A stretch of 64,000 nucleotides of DNA from Romanomermis culicivorax (lineage: Eukaryota; Nematoda; Enoplea; Mermithida; Mermithidae). Made by a program: the position numbers and the translations under genes. Position 1 is the stretch's first letter; the number at the start of each line of letters is the position of its first letter. The stretch is from positions 124,001-188,000 of the forward strand of contig CAWUHX010000120.1 of assembly GCA_963922205.1 (NCBI GenBank). Direction: 5' to 3'. Below are positions 40,660 to 51,872 of this stretch, in pieces. Below the pieces are notes generated by a model, which did not search any database, was not told the DNA's origin, and saw only the letters and a list, made by a program, of their open reading frames with translations.

Positions 40660-41335
40660 GGAAAAAATTTATTGGAAAAAATTTTGGTTGCACGGATAAA
40701 TTTTTGGTTGCCCATTCTAAAATCAATAAATTAGCATAATTTTATCGGAAAAACCACTAAAAGCTAGTTCTCTTATATGTATTTCATTCGAATCGCATCG
40801 GTTTCAGGCTTTTTAAAACCCAATTTTCTGAGCTTTGAAGAGAAAATGAAAATGTTCGCATCAGTAACTTATTCGCCGCGCCGAACATTTTTCAGAGATT
40901 TTGATATTCTAGAACGCTGGAAAATGAATCTTTTCAACTTTTATTTCCAAGACAGAAGATTTAATTTTTTAGTGAATTCAATGCATTTTCCGTCGGGCAG
41001 ACTACAATTCAGGAACTATAGGTAAGCAATCGAGAATTTCGATTCTCCAACCAGCAAGAATTTCTGCTTGGACTCAAAATGTTCCAGTCACACAAATGTC
41101 AAAATGTTTTTAAAGATCGCAAAAAAAATTATGTGAAAATAAATGAGAAAAATCTTACTTTTCGTTAAATTCGCCAAAAAACGACACAGGATCAGAAATT
41201 TATCCATAATATGTTGATAATTAAAGACCATAAGCATTAGCTAGATTGAATGACGTTTTCTGACTGCGCACTGGAATAATTATAAAAAAAATATTGTGCA
41301 TATCATAACGCATAAAAATGCATCTCCGGACAGAA
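40660..41335 (+). repeat. Repeat R1, copy 4
   Basis: Direct relative of 1-760, with GGTTGCACGGATAAATTT near 40684, the CGCCGCGCCGAAC hairpin remnant near 40873, and 'ccaaccagcaagaattt' near 41065. Confidence 0.6.
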
Positions 41336-41499
41336 AACCCTATTACCTAATCAAAAGAGCTGTCAGGCTTCAGGTTGCACCGAAAAGATTTGGTTGCACA
41401 GCCCGAAATTTAATTGCAGTGTGCAAAAAAAGCTTGTTTGAAAGTACATTAGTTGAAGCAGTTGTTAAAAATGCAACTTGATTTGAAGACAAATTTTTT

Positions 41500-41605
41500 T
41501 TTTCCTTCTTCAGCTTGGTGACATGTCACCACCTATAAGAGCCACTGCTCCCAACATTGCTTAGTGCCGTTGCGAATAAAATCATCATCATCATTTTATC
41601 GTCAA
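41500..41605 (+). repeat. LINE 3' end (plus orientation)
   Basis: The 'aacattgcttagtgccgttgcgaataaaatcatcatcatcat' stretch (41551-41594) is the 3' end sequence seen inverted at 40285-40330. No ORF accompanies it. Confidence 0.5.
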
Positions 41606-41644
41606 TTTTGTACTTCTTCATTTTGTTATTAAATCCAAAATGCA

Positions 41645-42063
41645 TACCTTAGTTTACCTTAGACGAGAGAATTAGTTGAGATCTTTCAGACCATCTGGCA
41701 ATAGATTCTAGAAATTTTCGAAGGTCCCCACTGTTTTTAGTACAGCTATAAATTTTTATATCATCGACGTACAAAAACATGCTTACTTCAGGTGATCGTG
41801 GTAGGTTATCTAGATCACTGACATAACATAAACGGAAAAATTAAGGACCCAGAACACTGCCCTGTGGGACGCCACTTGTTAACATTTTGGGAAGTAGACA
41901 GCGTATTCTTCAACTTAAATCTCTGTTGTCTATCATGAAGAAAATCCGCAATCCAGGACCATAAATTTCCCTTGAGACCATATTTTTCCACTTTTGCAAT
42001 AAGCTTTGAATGTGGTGCTGTATCAAAGGCTTTAGAAAAATCCAAATATACATCAACTGCCAT
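41645..42063 (-). pseudogene. LINE reverse transcriptase fragment
   Basis: Minus-strand reading MAVDVYLDFSKAFDTAPHSK followed by WSWIADFLHDRQQRF is the classic non-LTR reverse transcriptase palm. In the next frame SGVPQGSVLGP and then FLYVDDIKIY (catalytic YxDD) continue the domain after a frameshift and one stop. It is truncated at both ends; only about 130 residues of RT remain. The family (Jockey/CR1-like) cannot be fixed from this. Confidence 0.85.
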
Positions 42064-42106
42064 TTTTTTGTCAGCGTTATTGACTAAGTAAGTATTTAGA
42101 GCAGTT

Positions 42107-42406
42107 TATTTTCGCACTGTGCAAAACTTTTTCCGCTCGTGCAAAACTTTTTTTTCAGGTTTTTTGCACCGTGCAAAAAAATATTTATGAAATGTGGAAA
42201 AAAATTTAGTGTTTTCATACAGAAAAGAAGCATTTTGGTGCATTTTAGTAGATCCAAATCTCAGAATTTTCCAGCGCTTCGCGCCGGTTAACTTTAAAAA
42301 CCATTATTATTTATTTTCAAGCTAAAGCGCGACTTTTAGCATGTCTACCTTCACTTATCACTAATTTTTAATAGTTTACATCGTCTTAAACGTATTATCA
42401 TGGGTG
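42107..42406. repeat. Word-array fragment (TGCAAAA) and hairpin module
   Basis: 42113-42180 holds five GTGCAAAA/TTTTGCAC words. 42230-42290 holds the module aagcattttggtgcattttag followed by the hairpin ccagcgcttcgcgccgg. Confidence 0.5.
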
Positions 42407-43950
42407 GCGCGACAGCGTCAACCTATTACTTGGCCCCCAAATTTCATGTCCCCCCTAGAGCCAAAACGGTAAGAGCTAGAACCTTCGGGTTTTTTGCATA
42501 ATATCGGGCATAGGGGCAAACTATGGGGTGCCTTTTGTCATTTCGCCTCTATCTGCAAGTGGTGCTCGGTGGGGCCCCAAAAACAGGTAAAAAACGCACT
42601 TTTTAAGGCCCCCCAGTTCCACCATGCCCAGCAATCGGTGTGCCATATCCAATCGCCATACTTCGGCCAGAGCATCTTGGGGGTGTAATCTGAAATGTGA
42701 ATTTTTTTTTTGAAATATGGCCTCAATTCAATTATATGGTTGTCCAAAGTCCCGGAAAACGCCAAATTCCCCGATTTTGTTATATAATACTTACGGCTTC
42801 AGAAAAATAATTTTTTGCAGCATGATGCACTACTAATTTTCTGCAGTTTTAATTGAATCAGTAGCTTTATTTGGATTTTTGGGCTGTAAGGGTTTTCGAC
42901 CATTGGGAATTCGATGGATGCGAACACTTTACACGAAAAATTATCTCGGGTGTAAACAAGCGTATTTCCGTGATTTTTCAGTGGAGGGAGCTTTCGACCG
43001 CGGGGGATTAAATAGACGTCCTCACTTTACACAAAAAAAATTATCCACGGTGTAAACAAGTGTACTGCCGTAATGTTCTTGTGGAGGAGATTTTCGACCA
43101 CGAGGAATTCAATGAATGTGATCCCTTTACACAAAAAAATTATTCCGGATTTAAACAAGCCTGTTTTCGTGAGCTTTTTGAGGGAGAGGTTTTCGACCAC
43201 TAAGAATTTAATGAAGGTGATCACTTTGTACACTAATTCATATTGAGTGTAAACAAATGTATTTCTGCGATTTTTGAGGGAAGATGTTATAAGACCATGG
43301 GGAATTCAATGGACGGAGTCAGTTTACACGAAAAAAAGTCATTTGTGTAAATGTAGGTATTTCTGCGATTTTTTGGCTTGAAGTATTCTAAACCATGAGG
43401 AATTCAATAGATATGGTCACCTTTCAGTATCTTTACAACGTTTTTTAAGTACTATGCGGTTTACAAATACTTTACTTTTGCCGGAGGTGAGAATTCGTTG
43501 GTTGAAGTTTTTTTTATTGCTTTTTTGAAGTGTAGATGACCAAATTTAAAACTTCAATGTGCTTATATGAAAGTTTTCGTGCATGGTTGAGGCCCACTAA
43601 AAAGAGGTGAACTAGTTTATTAGAAAATATCCCGATGGGGCAGAAAAAGGAGAATATACTTGCTTCGATAGTTGCCATGCTAGAAAAAGAAGTGGACAAG
43701 ATTTTTGAGAACTTGGGTCAAAGTTGGAAAAAATTCACTTTCTTTATATTGGATTTTCATTCTTTCTCAAAAAAATTTTCCATGTCTGTGAAAAAGTATA
43801 TTCTGCAGCTGAGTGCATCAACACACTTTCCAACCAAACATGTAGATCTCCTGAATTTCGAGGAGAGTACAGGGCTGGGCCTTTATTTTTTGGCGTTTTT
43901 TGAGACAAAAAATTCAAAAAAAGTTGACCATAAATTTTTTTTTCATAGGT
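42407..43950 (+). repeat. 90-bp-repeat unit T, copy 1 (plus arm)
   Basis: Starts ATCATGGGTGGCGCGACAGCG. It continues through a unique segment (42480-42890), then about five tandem units of roughly 90 bp (42895-43410: TTTTCGACCA..GGGGAATTCAATG, CACTTTACAC, GTGTAAACAAG), then another unique segment. The whole is repeated inverted at 49025-50696. No protein is recognised. Confidence 0.75.
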
Positions 43951-44257
43951 AACAAATTTTCCTGTTTCAAAACATTTGGGTTAGTTTGTACCCCCATGTT
44001 CTCCCTCACACAAAAACCTCCCTCACGCCAAAACATGGGAAACTTTTCCACTTACCGGATTTTTTTGTTTTTTCCTGAAAACAACTTTTTCTGCCATTTT
44101 GACCGTTGGTTTTTCCAAAAAAATTAATCATTTCGCGCGGAAAACACTGTACATTAAAATTTTCAAGAGAAAATATGGAAATCTTATGTATTTAATAATC
44201 ATTCCTTTTCGACAAAACATTTATTCCAAATCGACAATTCAAGCTTAAAGTGAAATC

Positions 44258-44361
44258 CCTAAGCCTAAGCCTAAAAAGCCTAAGCCTAAAAAGCCTAAGC
44301 CTAAGCCTAAGCCTAAGCCTAAGCCTAAGCCTAAGCCTAAGCCTAAGCCTAAGCCTAAGCA
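44258..44361 (-). repeat. Interstitial telomeric array (TTAGGC)n
   Basis: About 17 units of CCTAAG (TTAGGC on the minus strand), with two units expanded to GCCTAAAAA. TTAGGC is the nematode telomere repeat. The array lies in the middle of the 42.4-50.7 kb inverted structure, not at a chromosome end. Confidence 0.9.
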
Positions 44362-44370
44362 AACTACTAA

Positions 44371-44435
44371 TTGCTCGTGAAGTTTGTCCCTATCTTCACA
44401 CAATTTAGCGATATCGTCAAAATTAAGTTCCATAT
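44371..44435 (-). CDS. Possible orphan first exon next to the telomeric array
   Basis: On the minus strand tatttttttag|at precedes an ATG encoding MELNFDDIAKLCEDRDKLHE before the frame runs into TTAGGC repeats (Leu-Gly). The acceptor plus charged helical codons look like a nematode first exon with a spliced-leader site, but no following exon was found. It could be a relic or chance. Confidence 0.25.
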
Positions 44436-44562
44436 CTAAAAAAATAAAACATATCGAAACAATAGTTTCCGCGCAAAATGATTGGTTTTTTTGGAATCAG
44501 CGACCTTTAAAATGCCAGAAAAAGTTATTTTAACCCAAAAATAAAAAATTCCGGTAAAGTAG

Positions 44563-45609
44563 AAAATACCCAAACATGGTTGTTGGCACAAAAAAATTTG
44601 AAATGGCACAAAAAATTTTGAGCGTTTGTGCCAATTGGCACAAACTTTTCGGCGGTCAAAAATTAAATTTCCTCGATTATTAGACGTATTAGGGGCTGAA
44701 AATGCAAAAAAATTTCGACGCCTGCCGCCGAATCAATGAATATAATATTTCCTATTCGTATATTTGACCCAAACGCGAACGATTTCTTTTCGAACAGTGT
44801 ATTAGTATCGTTGCAGCAAACTTTATAGGCTGCCAAGACTGATGAGTGAAAAAAAAATTCTGAATATTCTCTCTTCATTCAGTCAGATTCGGATTTAAAA
44901 CTGAAATTCTTTCTTTTGTGTTTAATTCATTCAAATAGAAAAATCGATATCGTTGATAATAGTACAATGTTTCGATCGAAAATTAACACTATTTTCGTTT
45001 TTGTTTTCTCTATTCTTTACGTGGTTGTTAAATATACATAACATAGATATTTGTTCGTAGTCGAAAATTGAATCAATTTGAACTTCCTGAACAATTCTAG
45101 AGCTATTTAAATTGTCTCAGCACTCGATTTCTTTTTGGGATTTCGTGAACTATTTTGTTGCACAGTTTTATCTTTTCTCAGTGACATAATTAGCTGAAAA
45201 ATAGGTTGGACACGATTTTTACAAAAAATTAATGCGTTAAACGTTAACTTTTTATCAAACTTTTGGCCTAAAACTTTCCCGCAGTTTTCAGTATGTCTCC
45301 AGTAAAAAAAAATTTTTTGTGCCATTGGCACAAATTTTTTTGGCCTTTTGTGCCAATAGGCACAAATCATACCTGTACTTGGGGGGGGTTGGGGGGGGGG
45401 ACCCCCCCCCCCCCAACTCGGCCAACCCTATACCCAAAATCATTTCCCCCCCCCAGTTGGGAAAAAATTAAAAAAATTTGTCAAAAAGTGTATGTTTTTT
45501 GGCCTTCTTTGGGAAAAATTTCGACTTTTTCCTACCCCCCCCCCCCCCCCCCAACTGGTCGGAGGTCTTACAGGTATGGCACAAATGTCCGTGCACAAAA
45601 AAAACGCTG
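44563..45609 (+). mobile_element. hAT-like family A copy, interrupted by a G-run MITE
   Basis: Matches 7225-8021 throughout (GTGCCAATTGGCACAAA, hairpin remnant near 44706, cacagtttt.tctt). The right end GTGCACAAAAAAAACGCTG is at 45591-45609. The left terminus is missing. It is interrupted at 45368 by a MITE; the uninterrupted relative at 7990-8010 gives the empty site. Confidence 0.75.
45368..45578 (+). mobile_element. G-run MITE (family E), copy 4
   Basis: The CATACCTGTA/TACAGGTATG ends are flanked by a perfect 8-bp duplication gcacaaat (45360-45367, 45579-45586). The target is the right-hand word array of a family A element. G- and C-runs of 8-16 bases. Confidence 0.9.
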
Positions 45610-45822
45610 CACTGAAGTCAAATCAATGTTATGCCTACAGTAAATGTGCTCAATAGGGTATATATTGAAATATTGGAACTTCGTTGTCAAGGTTTTTGAT
45701 TTCAATCAATTGAAGGTATGACTCGTAGAGATAAACGAACAACAAGGGAGTCATTCCGGTCATTTTGAAACTATTTTATTAGAAAAAACCCCGATTGGTT
45801 AGAAAAAAGAAAAATATACTTG

Positions 45823-47248
45823 TGTCACGTGCCGCTCAATTCCCCAACGTCACGTGATTCCGATCATGCCAATATTTTGTTTTTCTTCATGATTTGTTTA
45901 TTACTCACTCATGTTTTCGTTTATTTGATTTTAACACATGCATTTTGTGTTCGTTTTTATATTTTCATGCACTTCTATGTTTCGTTTTGTTATATTTTTA
46001 TTTCTTTATGAACGCGGGCTACAGTAGGCCCTTTAGCTAAAAACTTCCGCCAGTCGTGCTCCACGAGCACATGGCTATTTTTGGTGCATTCCATGCACCT
46101 CTTATCACCAAAAATTAGCGTCGTTTTTGTTACGCAAAAACGACTAGCTAAGAAGTTTAGCTAAAGACGTTCATATGCTTAGCATAGGCACTGCAGTCGG
46201 CCTCAGTGCTAAACGCATGTGAACGAAAAAATGTCTATGTGCTCATAGGCATCTTCGGCATCGCGTCTAGCTGCAGAAGTTAGCTTGGACGCCGAGAAAC
46301 TCCGCCCAAGCTGCAGCTGTAGCCAAACATGTCCTTAAAAGGACATGTTTTTCTAATTTTTCGCTCACTCCTGGGTTTACCCCTGCGTCCGATTTGTTGT
46401 CAGCACGCACCACCTGTTACCTAATTTGAATAAATTCGAATATCTACTCTTACTGCGTCCGCTGCCTTATAGCAAATTAATTTGCATAAATTTGTACCTG
46501 GTTACTGCGTCCGCCGCTTACCCATCTACAGTACCCGCTGCCCATCAGTGCCAGGTGTCCGACCACCCCGGTTCGCAGAGAAACGTTGGAGAATCGCCTC
46601 CCGATAGCCGAAACTCGTCGCTAGGACTCGTGTGGATCGCATCCCCCCGCTCCCGTGCCAGAAGACCGAAAGTATCCAGGGACTTGCCGCCCGATTCGTC
46701 GAATCGCTTGAGAAACAGGACTAGGTGAGTCTTCTCAGGGGATTATTGTTATTTGTGGGGTATTTGTTGGGGAACCCTTCTTAAGTCGGTTTCCCAGGTC
46801 TTCCACAGATAAGTAGGGCCTCCACCTCTCAGGTTTGGGCTAAAAAGGGGCTGTCTGGTTCATAACCAGGTCCCATAAATTAGGTCATTTCACGGGTGAC
46901 CCTGTCCCCACTCTCACTGAGTAGGACTCGGGGATTGTCGCACCTAGCCTGGCAGCGTTGTCCATTACCCTACAGCAAGACCCCAAGGACAACACCAGAG
47001 AACCAACTATAGACCTCTCTATAGCCACCATTCGCCAGGTTAGGCCCCAACGCCAACCAGGGAAGCCTGGGGAAAATGCCAGTATCCATCAGGAGTCACA
47101 GCCTATTACTCACTGTAATAGGATCAATCTGATATGGTTCACCATCAATGTGACGTCTAAAACACGGTATTACCTGATGAGATACCCAAACCTCCCCAGC
47201 TCTCCCAATTAAACATGTCATACACGTGACATGGCGTAAAATATGACA
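45823..47248 (+). mobile_element. Solo LTR, 1.43 kb
   Basis: TGTCACGTG at the left end and ATATGACA at the right end (TG..CA termini with the short inverted TGTCA/TGACA). Flanked by cttg on both sides (45819-45822, 47249-47252). The related uninterrupted sequences at 43651-43680 and 49285-49320 show the target without it. An AATAAA lies at 46426-46431. No internal gag or pol is present, so it is read as an LTR left after recombination. The family is not identified. The GC content is visibly higher than its surroundings. Confidence 0.65.
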
Positions 47249-47470
47249 CTTGATTGGATAGTTGCCAAGCTAGGAAAAGGATTGAACTAGATTTTTGAGA
47301 ACTTGGGTTAAAGTTGTCTTATATTGGATTTCCATTCTTTCTCGAAAAAATTTTTCATGTCTGTGAAGAAGTATTTTCCGCAACATCGTGCATTTTGTCC
47401 TTCCCCTGTTATCAACTACAATAAAATTTTTCTATATGAAAATTATATGCACATGATTTCAAATGTAAAT
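47249..47470 (+). repeat. Partial unit T segment flanking the solo LTR
   Basis: 'gatagttgccaagctaggaaaaggattg' and 'tttttgagaacttgggttaaag' match 43670-43730. With 45770-45822 this forms one short unit T fragment into which the LTR inserted. Confidence 0.6.
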
Positions 47471-47587
47471 AAATGGAAAACCAAAAGCTTTCTAACTCCC
47501 GACCCATTCAAACCTCCTGCCTCTCACACTAGCAGTGAGGCAGGCGTATTGTAGTCATGCACTAACCCAACATGAGGATAATTTCAT

Positions 47588-47868
47588 TTAGAAATGAAAA
47601 TTATACGGAATTTTTTAGAGTGAAAATAAGTTTGATAAATAGGGTGCAGTCAGGAGTCGAACCTGGGTTACCAGCACTCCGGGCTGATGTCCTCACCACT
47701 AGACCACCGCACCACGAGGTGAACCCAGATTAAGGTGCTCCCCTAGGCTACGATTTCTTAGGACACAACTCCAATGCTTGGTGGTCGTGAACCTACGACC
47801 TGCACCCTATTTTTCAAACTTATTTTCACTCCAAAAAATTCCATATAATTTTCATTTCTAAATAGTTA
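47588..47868 (-). mobile_element. Inverted-repeat element carrying a tRNA-like sequence
   Basis: About 60-bp inverted ends (TTTAGAAATGAAAATTATA ... TATAATTTTCATTTCTAAA, continuing into GTGAAAATAAGTTTGA / TCAAACTTATTTTCAC). Between them lies a minus-strand tRNA-like unit. TSD not resolved. Confidence 0.65.
47643..47713 (-). repeat. tRNA-like sequence (71 nt), copy 1
   Basis: Folds as a tRNA: acceptor GGTGCGG/CTGCACC with one G-T pair, D stem GTC/GAC, anticodon stem TCAGC/GCTGG with loop CCGGAGT, and a T arm with GGTTCGACTCC (perfect B box). The base 5' of the apparent anticodon GGA is C, not the invariant T, so it is more likely a tRNA-derived repeat than a working tRNA gene. Confidence 0.5.
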
Positions 47869-47880
47869 GCAACTTTATTG

Positions 47881-48075
47881 GTGGGCAGTTCAAAAAGCAG
47901 CAGGTATGCTGCTACTTGCCGAAGGTCGTAGGTTCACGACCACCAAGCATTGGAGTTGTGTCCTAAAAAATCGTAGCCTAGGGGAGCACCTTAATCTGGA
48001 TTCACCTCGTGGTGTGGTGGTGAGGACATCAGCCCGGAGTGCTGGTAACCCAGGTTCGACTCCTAGCTGCACCTA
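47881..48075 (+). repeat. tRNA-derived repeat, copy 2
   Basis: Opposite-orientation relative of the 47640-47815 segment. 48011-48073 again has GGTGTGG, CAGCCCGGAGTGCTG, GGTTCGACTCC and CTGCACC, but five D-loop bases are missing and it lacks the long inverted ends. A 5' extension (ggtcgtaggttcacgaccacc) is shared by both copies. SINE-like. Confidence 0.55.
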
Positions 48076-49024
48076 TTTTTCAAAGATAATTTCATTATTA
48101 GGATTTAATTGATGATCCTGAGTTTGAGCTAATCGTAATGTTCAAGTTATTCTCTTCCAGTGCACAATAAATACTCATTTTAGGATTAGCTGCTACTGAG
48201 GTGTAAGTTCGAGTTTGAGAATTGTAGACATTTTTATATTTATTTGCTTTATAGAAAAGAAAATATGCAAAAATGTTCGTACAACTGGACAGCTCGAGTT
48301 GGGGATATAATCTCGACACTCACCCCGTTATGATCCTGATGACATTCAAATAATACCGACCTTGACATTAAACAGAATCGCTTGTTTATTCGAGCTCGAG
48401 CCCAGACCTCCTTAGTGCAACTGGGCCTTGGTTACAGTCATTGGGCACCGAGCTTCAGATGGTAGAAAAGGGTAAAGCATACAAAAACGCTTCTGATTCA
48501 GCCGTGCCTACATTTGGGGTGACCGCCAAATCCTGTACCCGGTTCTCCCCAACTCTACTCTCACTTCCAAGGCTACGACTTTTTTGAAAGCAGGGCTGGA
48601 GCGACAGAGATGGGTGAAATTGCTTCCCGTCTACAATCCGGCAAAAAGCGCTCTTTCTGAAAATTTTAGTTTAAATCCAAAAATTGTTAATGATGCTATT
48701 TTGTTGAATAGTTAAATAGAAGAGAATAAATTTGTTTATAGGTTGCAATCAGTAGAACTTACAGAGTGAATTCTATGCGATACGTTATACAAAATGAGTG
48801 AATTAAACATATCTTGCACAATCAATTTTGTTCTAAGAAGACTTTGTGCTGTAGTTTTTTTTCTAAAATAGGTGAGTGGAATTTTATGTGCCACTTTCCC
48901 ACAGTTGATTCCTGTTATAATGACACTAAATTTAGAAAAAAACGTTCAACGCAGTTAGAAGCACAAATGTGTGAGGGGAGACATGGGGGATGCTGAATAC
49001 CCCAAAGTTTTTGAAACTCAAAAA
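48076..49024. other. No gene recognised
   Basis: 48110-48240 shares strings with 57555-57660 (gctaatc..aatgt.caag, ctcattttaggatta-like), indicating a dispersed repeat. 48400-48650 is moderately GC-rich and unassigned. Confidence 0.35.
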
Positions 49025-50696
49025 TTTGATATGAAAAAAAATTTGTTGGTCAACTTGTTTTGAATTTCTTGTCTCAAAAAACCAAGGTCCACCCCTGTAC
49101 CCCCCTAAAAATTAGGGAGATGCACATGTTCGGTTGGAAAGTGTGTTGATGCACTCAGCTGCAGAATATACTTTTTCACAGACATGGAAATTTTTTTTTG
49201 AGAACGAATGAAAATCCAATATAACGAAAGTGAATTTTTTCCAACTCCAACCCAAGTTCTCAAAAATCTAGTTCGATCCTTTGTCTAGCTTGGCAACTAT
49301 CCAAGCAAGTATATTCTTCTTTTTTCTGCCCTATCGGGGCATTTTCTAATAAACTAGTTCACTTCTTTTTGATGGGCTTCAACCATACGAGAAAACCTTC
49401 ATAGAACCGCATCGAAGTTTTAAACTTGGTCATCTTCACATCAAAGAAACAATAAAAAATCTTAAAGCTACGAATTCTCACTTTCAGTGAAAGTAAAAGA
49501 TGTTTAAACCGCATAGGACTTAAAACACGTTGTAAACAGAGTGTAAAGTGAAGATTTCCATGGAATTCCCCATAAACCTCAACCCAAAAAAAACCAGAGA
49601 AGTACCTTTGTTTTAAATACACATAGAACATTTTTTTGTGTGTAGTGATTGAATTCCACATGGTCAGAAACCCCTCCCCTCAAAACGCAAAAATACATTT
49701 GAAATACACTCAATATAATTTTGTGTGTAAAGTGATAGTATTCATTGAATTTTCACCCGAGATAATTTTTTTGTGTAAAGTAATCGCATTCATCAAATTC
49801 CCTTGGTCGAAAAACCCTTCCGTCAAAAAATCAGGAAAATACGCCTGTTTACACCCGGTATAATTTTGTGTAAAGTTATCACATTCATTAAATCCCCTGC
49901 GGTCGAAAACCTCTTCCACTAAAACGCTTGTTTACACTCGAGATAATTTCTTGTGTACAGTAATGGAATTAACCAAATTCCCGCGGTCGATAACTCCTTC
50001 GACTAAAAAGTCACGAAAATACGTTTGTTTACAACCGGGATAATCTTTTTGTGTAAAGTGATCGTATTCATCAAATTCCCCGTGGTCGAAAACCCCTTTC
50101 ACCAAAAAAAATAACGAAAGTACGCTTGTTTACAACCGAGATAATTTTTCGTGTAAAGTGACCGTCTTCATCAATTCCCAATGGTCGAAAACCCTTACTG
50201 CCCAAAAACCCCAATAAGGCTACCGGTTCAGTTGAAACTGCAAAAAAATTGGTAGTGTTGCAAAAAATTATTTTTTTGAAGCCGTAAGTATTATATAACA
50301 AAATTGCGGAATTTCGCATTTCCCGGGACTTTGGACCACTATACAATTGAATTGGGGCCATATTTAAAAAAAATAAAAATTCGCATTTGAGATTGCGCCC
50401 CAAGATGCTCAGGCCGAAGTATGAAGCTTGGACATGCCACTCCCATTGCTGGGCATGGTGGAAGTGGGGGGGGGGCCTTAAAAAGTGCGTTTTTTGATGT
50501 TTTTGGGGCCCCACCGAGCACCACTTGCAGATAGAGGCGAAATGACAAAAGGCACCCCATAGTTTGCCTCTATGCCCGATATTATGCAAAGAACCCGAAG
50601 GTTCTAGCTCTTACCGTTTTGGCTCTAGAGGGAGGACATGAAATTTAGGGGCCAAGTATATTATAGGTTGACGCTGTCGCGCCACCTATGATGTGT
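49025..50696 (-). repeat. 90-bp-repeat unit T, copy 2 (inverted arm)
   Basis: Reverse complement of 42407-43950. It ends GTCGCGCCACCTATGATG, has the unique segment at 50200-50640 and about six tandem 90-bp units at 49650-50190. With copy 1 it forms a 1.5-1.7 kb inverted repeat enclosing 43951-49024. Confidence 0.75.
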
Positions 50697-51872
50697 TCAA
50701 ACCGCACAGAACTTAAAACACGTTGTAAACAGAGTGTAAAGTGATCATTTTCATTGAATTCCCCATAATCAAGAAAGCCTCAACCCAAAAAATCGCAGAA
50801 ATATGTTTGTTTACACCCAGAACAATTTTTTGTGTGATGTGATTGTGTCCATTGAGTTCCGTATGGTCGGAAACCTTTCCCCTCAAAAATCGCAGAAATA
50901 CATCTGAAATACACTCAATATATTTCTGTGTAAAGTGATCGCATTCATTAAATTCCTCGTGGTCGAAGAAACCTACCACAAAAATAGGCTTGGTTACATC
51001 CCAGATAAGTTTTTTGTGTAAAGTGACACAACCATTGATTTCCCGCAGCCGAAAACCCCTCTCACAAAAAAGTCACGAAAATACCTTCGTTTACACCAGG
51101 AATAATTTTTTGTGCAAAGTGATCCCATTCATCAAATTACCCGTATTCAAAAACCCCTCCCCACAAAAATTACGAAAATACGCTCGTTTACAATCGAAAT
51201 AAATTTTTTAAGTAAAGAGATGGCATTTATGGAATTCCCCGTGGTCGAAAGCCCGTTTCACCAAAAACTTACGAAAATACGCTCGTTTACCACCCGAGAT
51301 AATTTTTTGTGTAGAGTAATCGCATTCATCAAATTCCCTGGTCGAGAAACCCTTCCAACAAAAAAACACGAAAATACGCTTGTTCACACCTGGCGTCATT
51401 TTTCGTGCAAAGTGTTCGCATCCATCGAATTCCCAATGGTCGAAACCCTTACAGCCCCAAAATCCAAATAAAGCTACTGATTCAATTAAAACTGCAGAAA
51501 ATTAGTAGTGCATCATGCTGCAAAAAAATTATTTTTCTGAAGCCGTAAGTATTATATACAAAATCGGGGAATTTGGCGTTTTCCCCGGTACTTTGGACCA
51601 CCATATAATTGAATGGAGGCCATTTAAAAAAAAAATCGCATTTGAGATTGCACCCCCAAGATGCCCAGACTGAAGTATGGAGCTTTGATATGGCACACCC
51701 ATTGTGGGGCATGGTGGGACTGGGGACCCTCAAAAAGTGCGTTTTTTGCATGTTTTTGGGACCCCACCAAGCAGCACTTACAGGTAGAGACGAAATGACA
51801 AAAGGCACCCCATAGTTCGCCACTATGCCTGAAATTATGCAAAAAGCCCGAAGGTTCTAGCTCTTAAGGCCT
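50697..51872 (-). repeat. 90-bp-repeat unit T, copy 3, first part
   Basis: Starts TGTTCAAACCGCACAG, equivalent to 49503 in copy 2, so copies 2 and 3 are tandem with a unit of about 1.2 kb. Interrupted after ctagctctta at 51872; the end of the unit resumes at 53727. Confidence 0.7.

Noticed and set aside
41296..41481. Small plus-strand protein MHIITHKNASPDRK...
   Set aside because: Straddles the end of repeat R1 and an unassigned segment. It has no homology and no splice signals.
44245..44433. Leu-Gly repeat protein
   Set aside because: The Leu-Gly tail is translated telomeric TTAGGC repeat; only the first 20 or so codons could be a real exon.
46426..46728. 100-codon plus-strand frame rich in Arg, Ser and Pro
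   Set aside because: Falls inside the solo LTR, whose higher GC content makes chance frames longer. No start context or homology.
49600..51450. CRISPR-like array (regular ~90-bp repeats)
   Set aside because: Units are directly tandem with no unique spacers, and the context is a eukaryotic genome.
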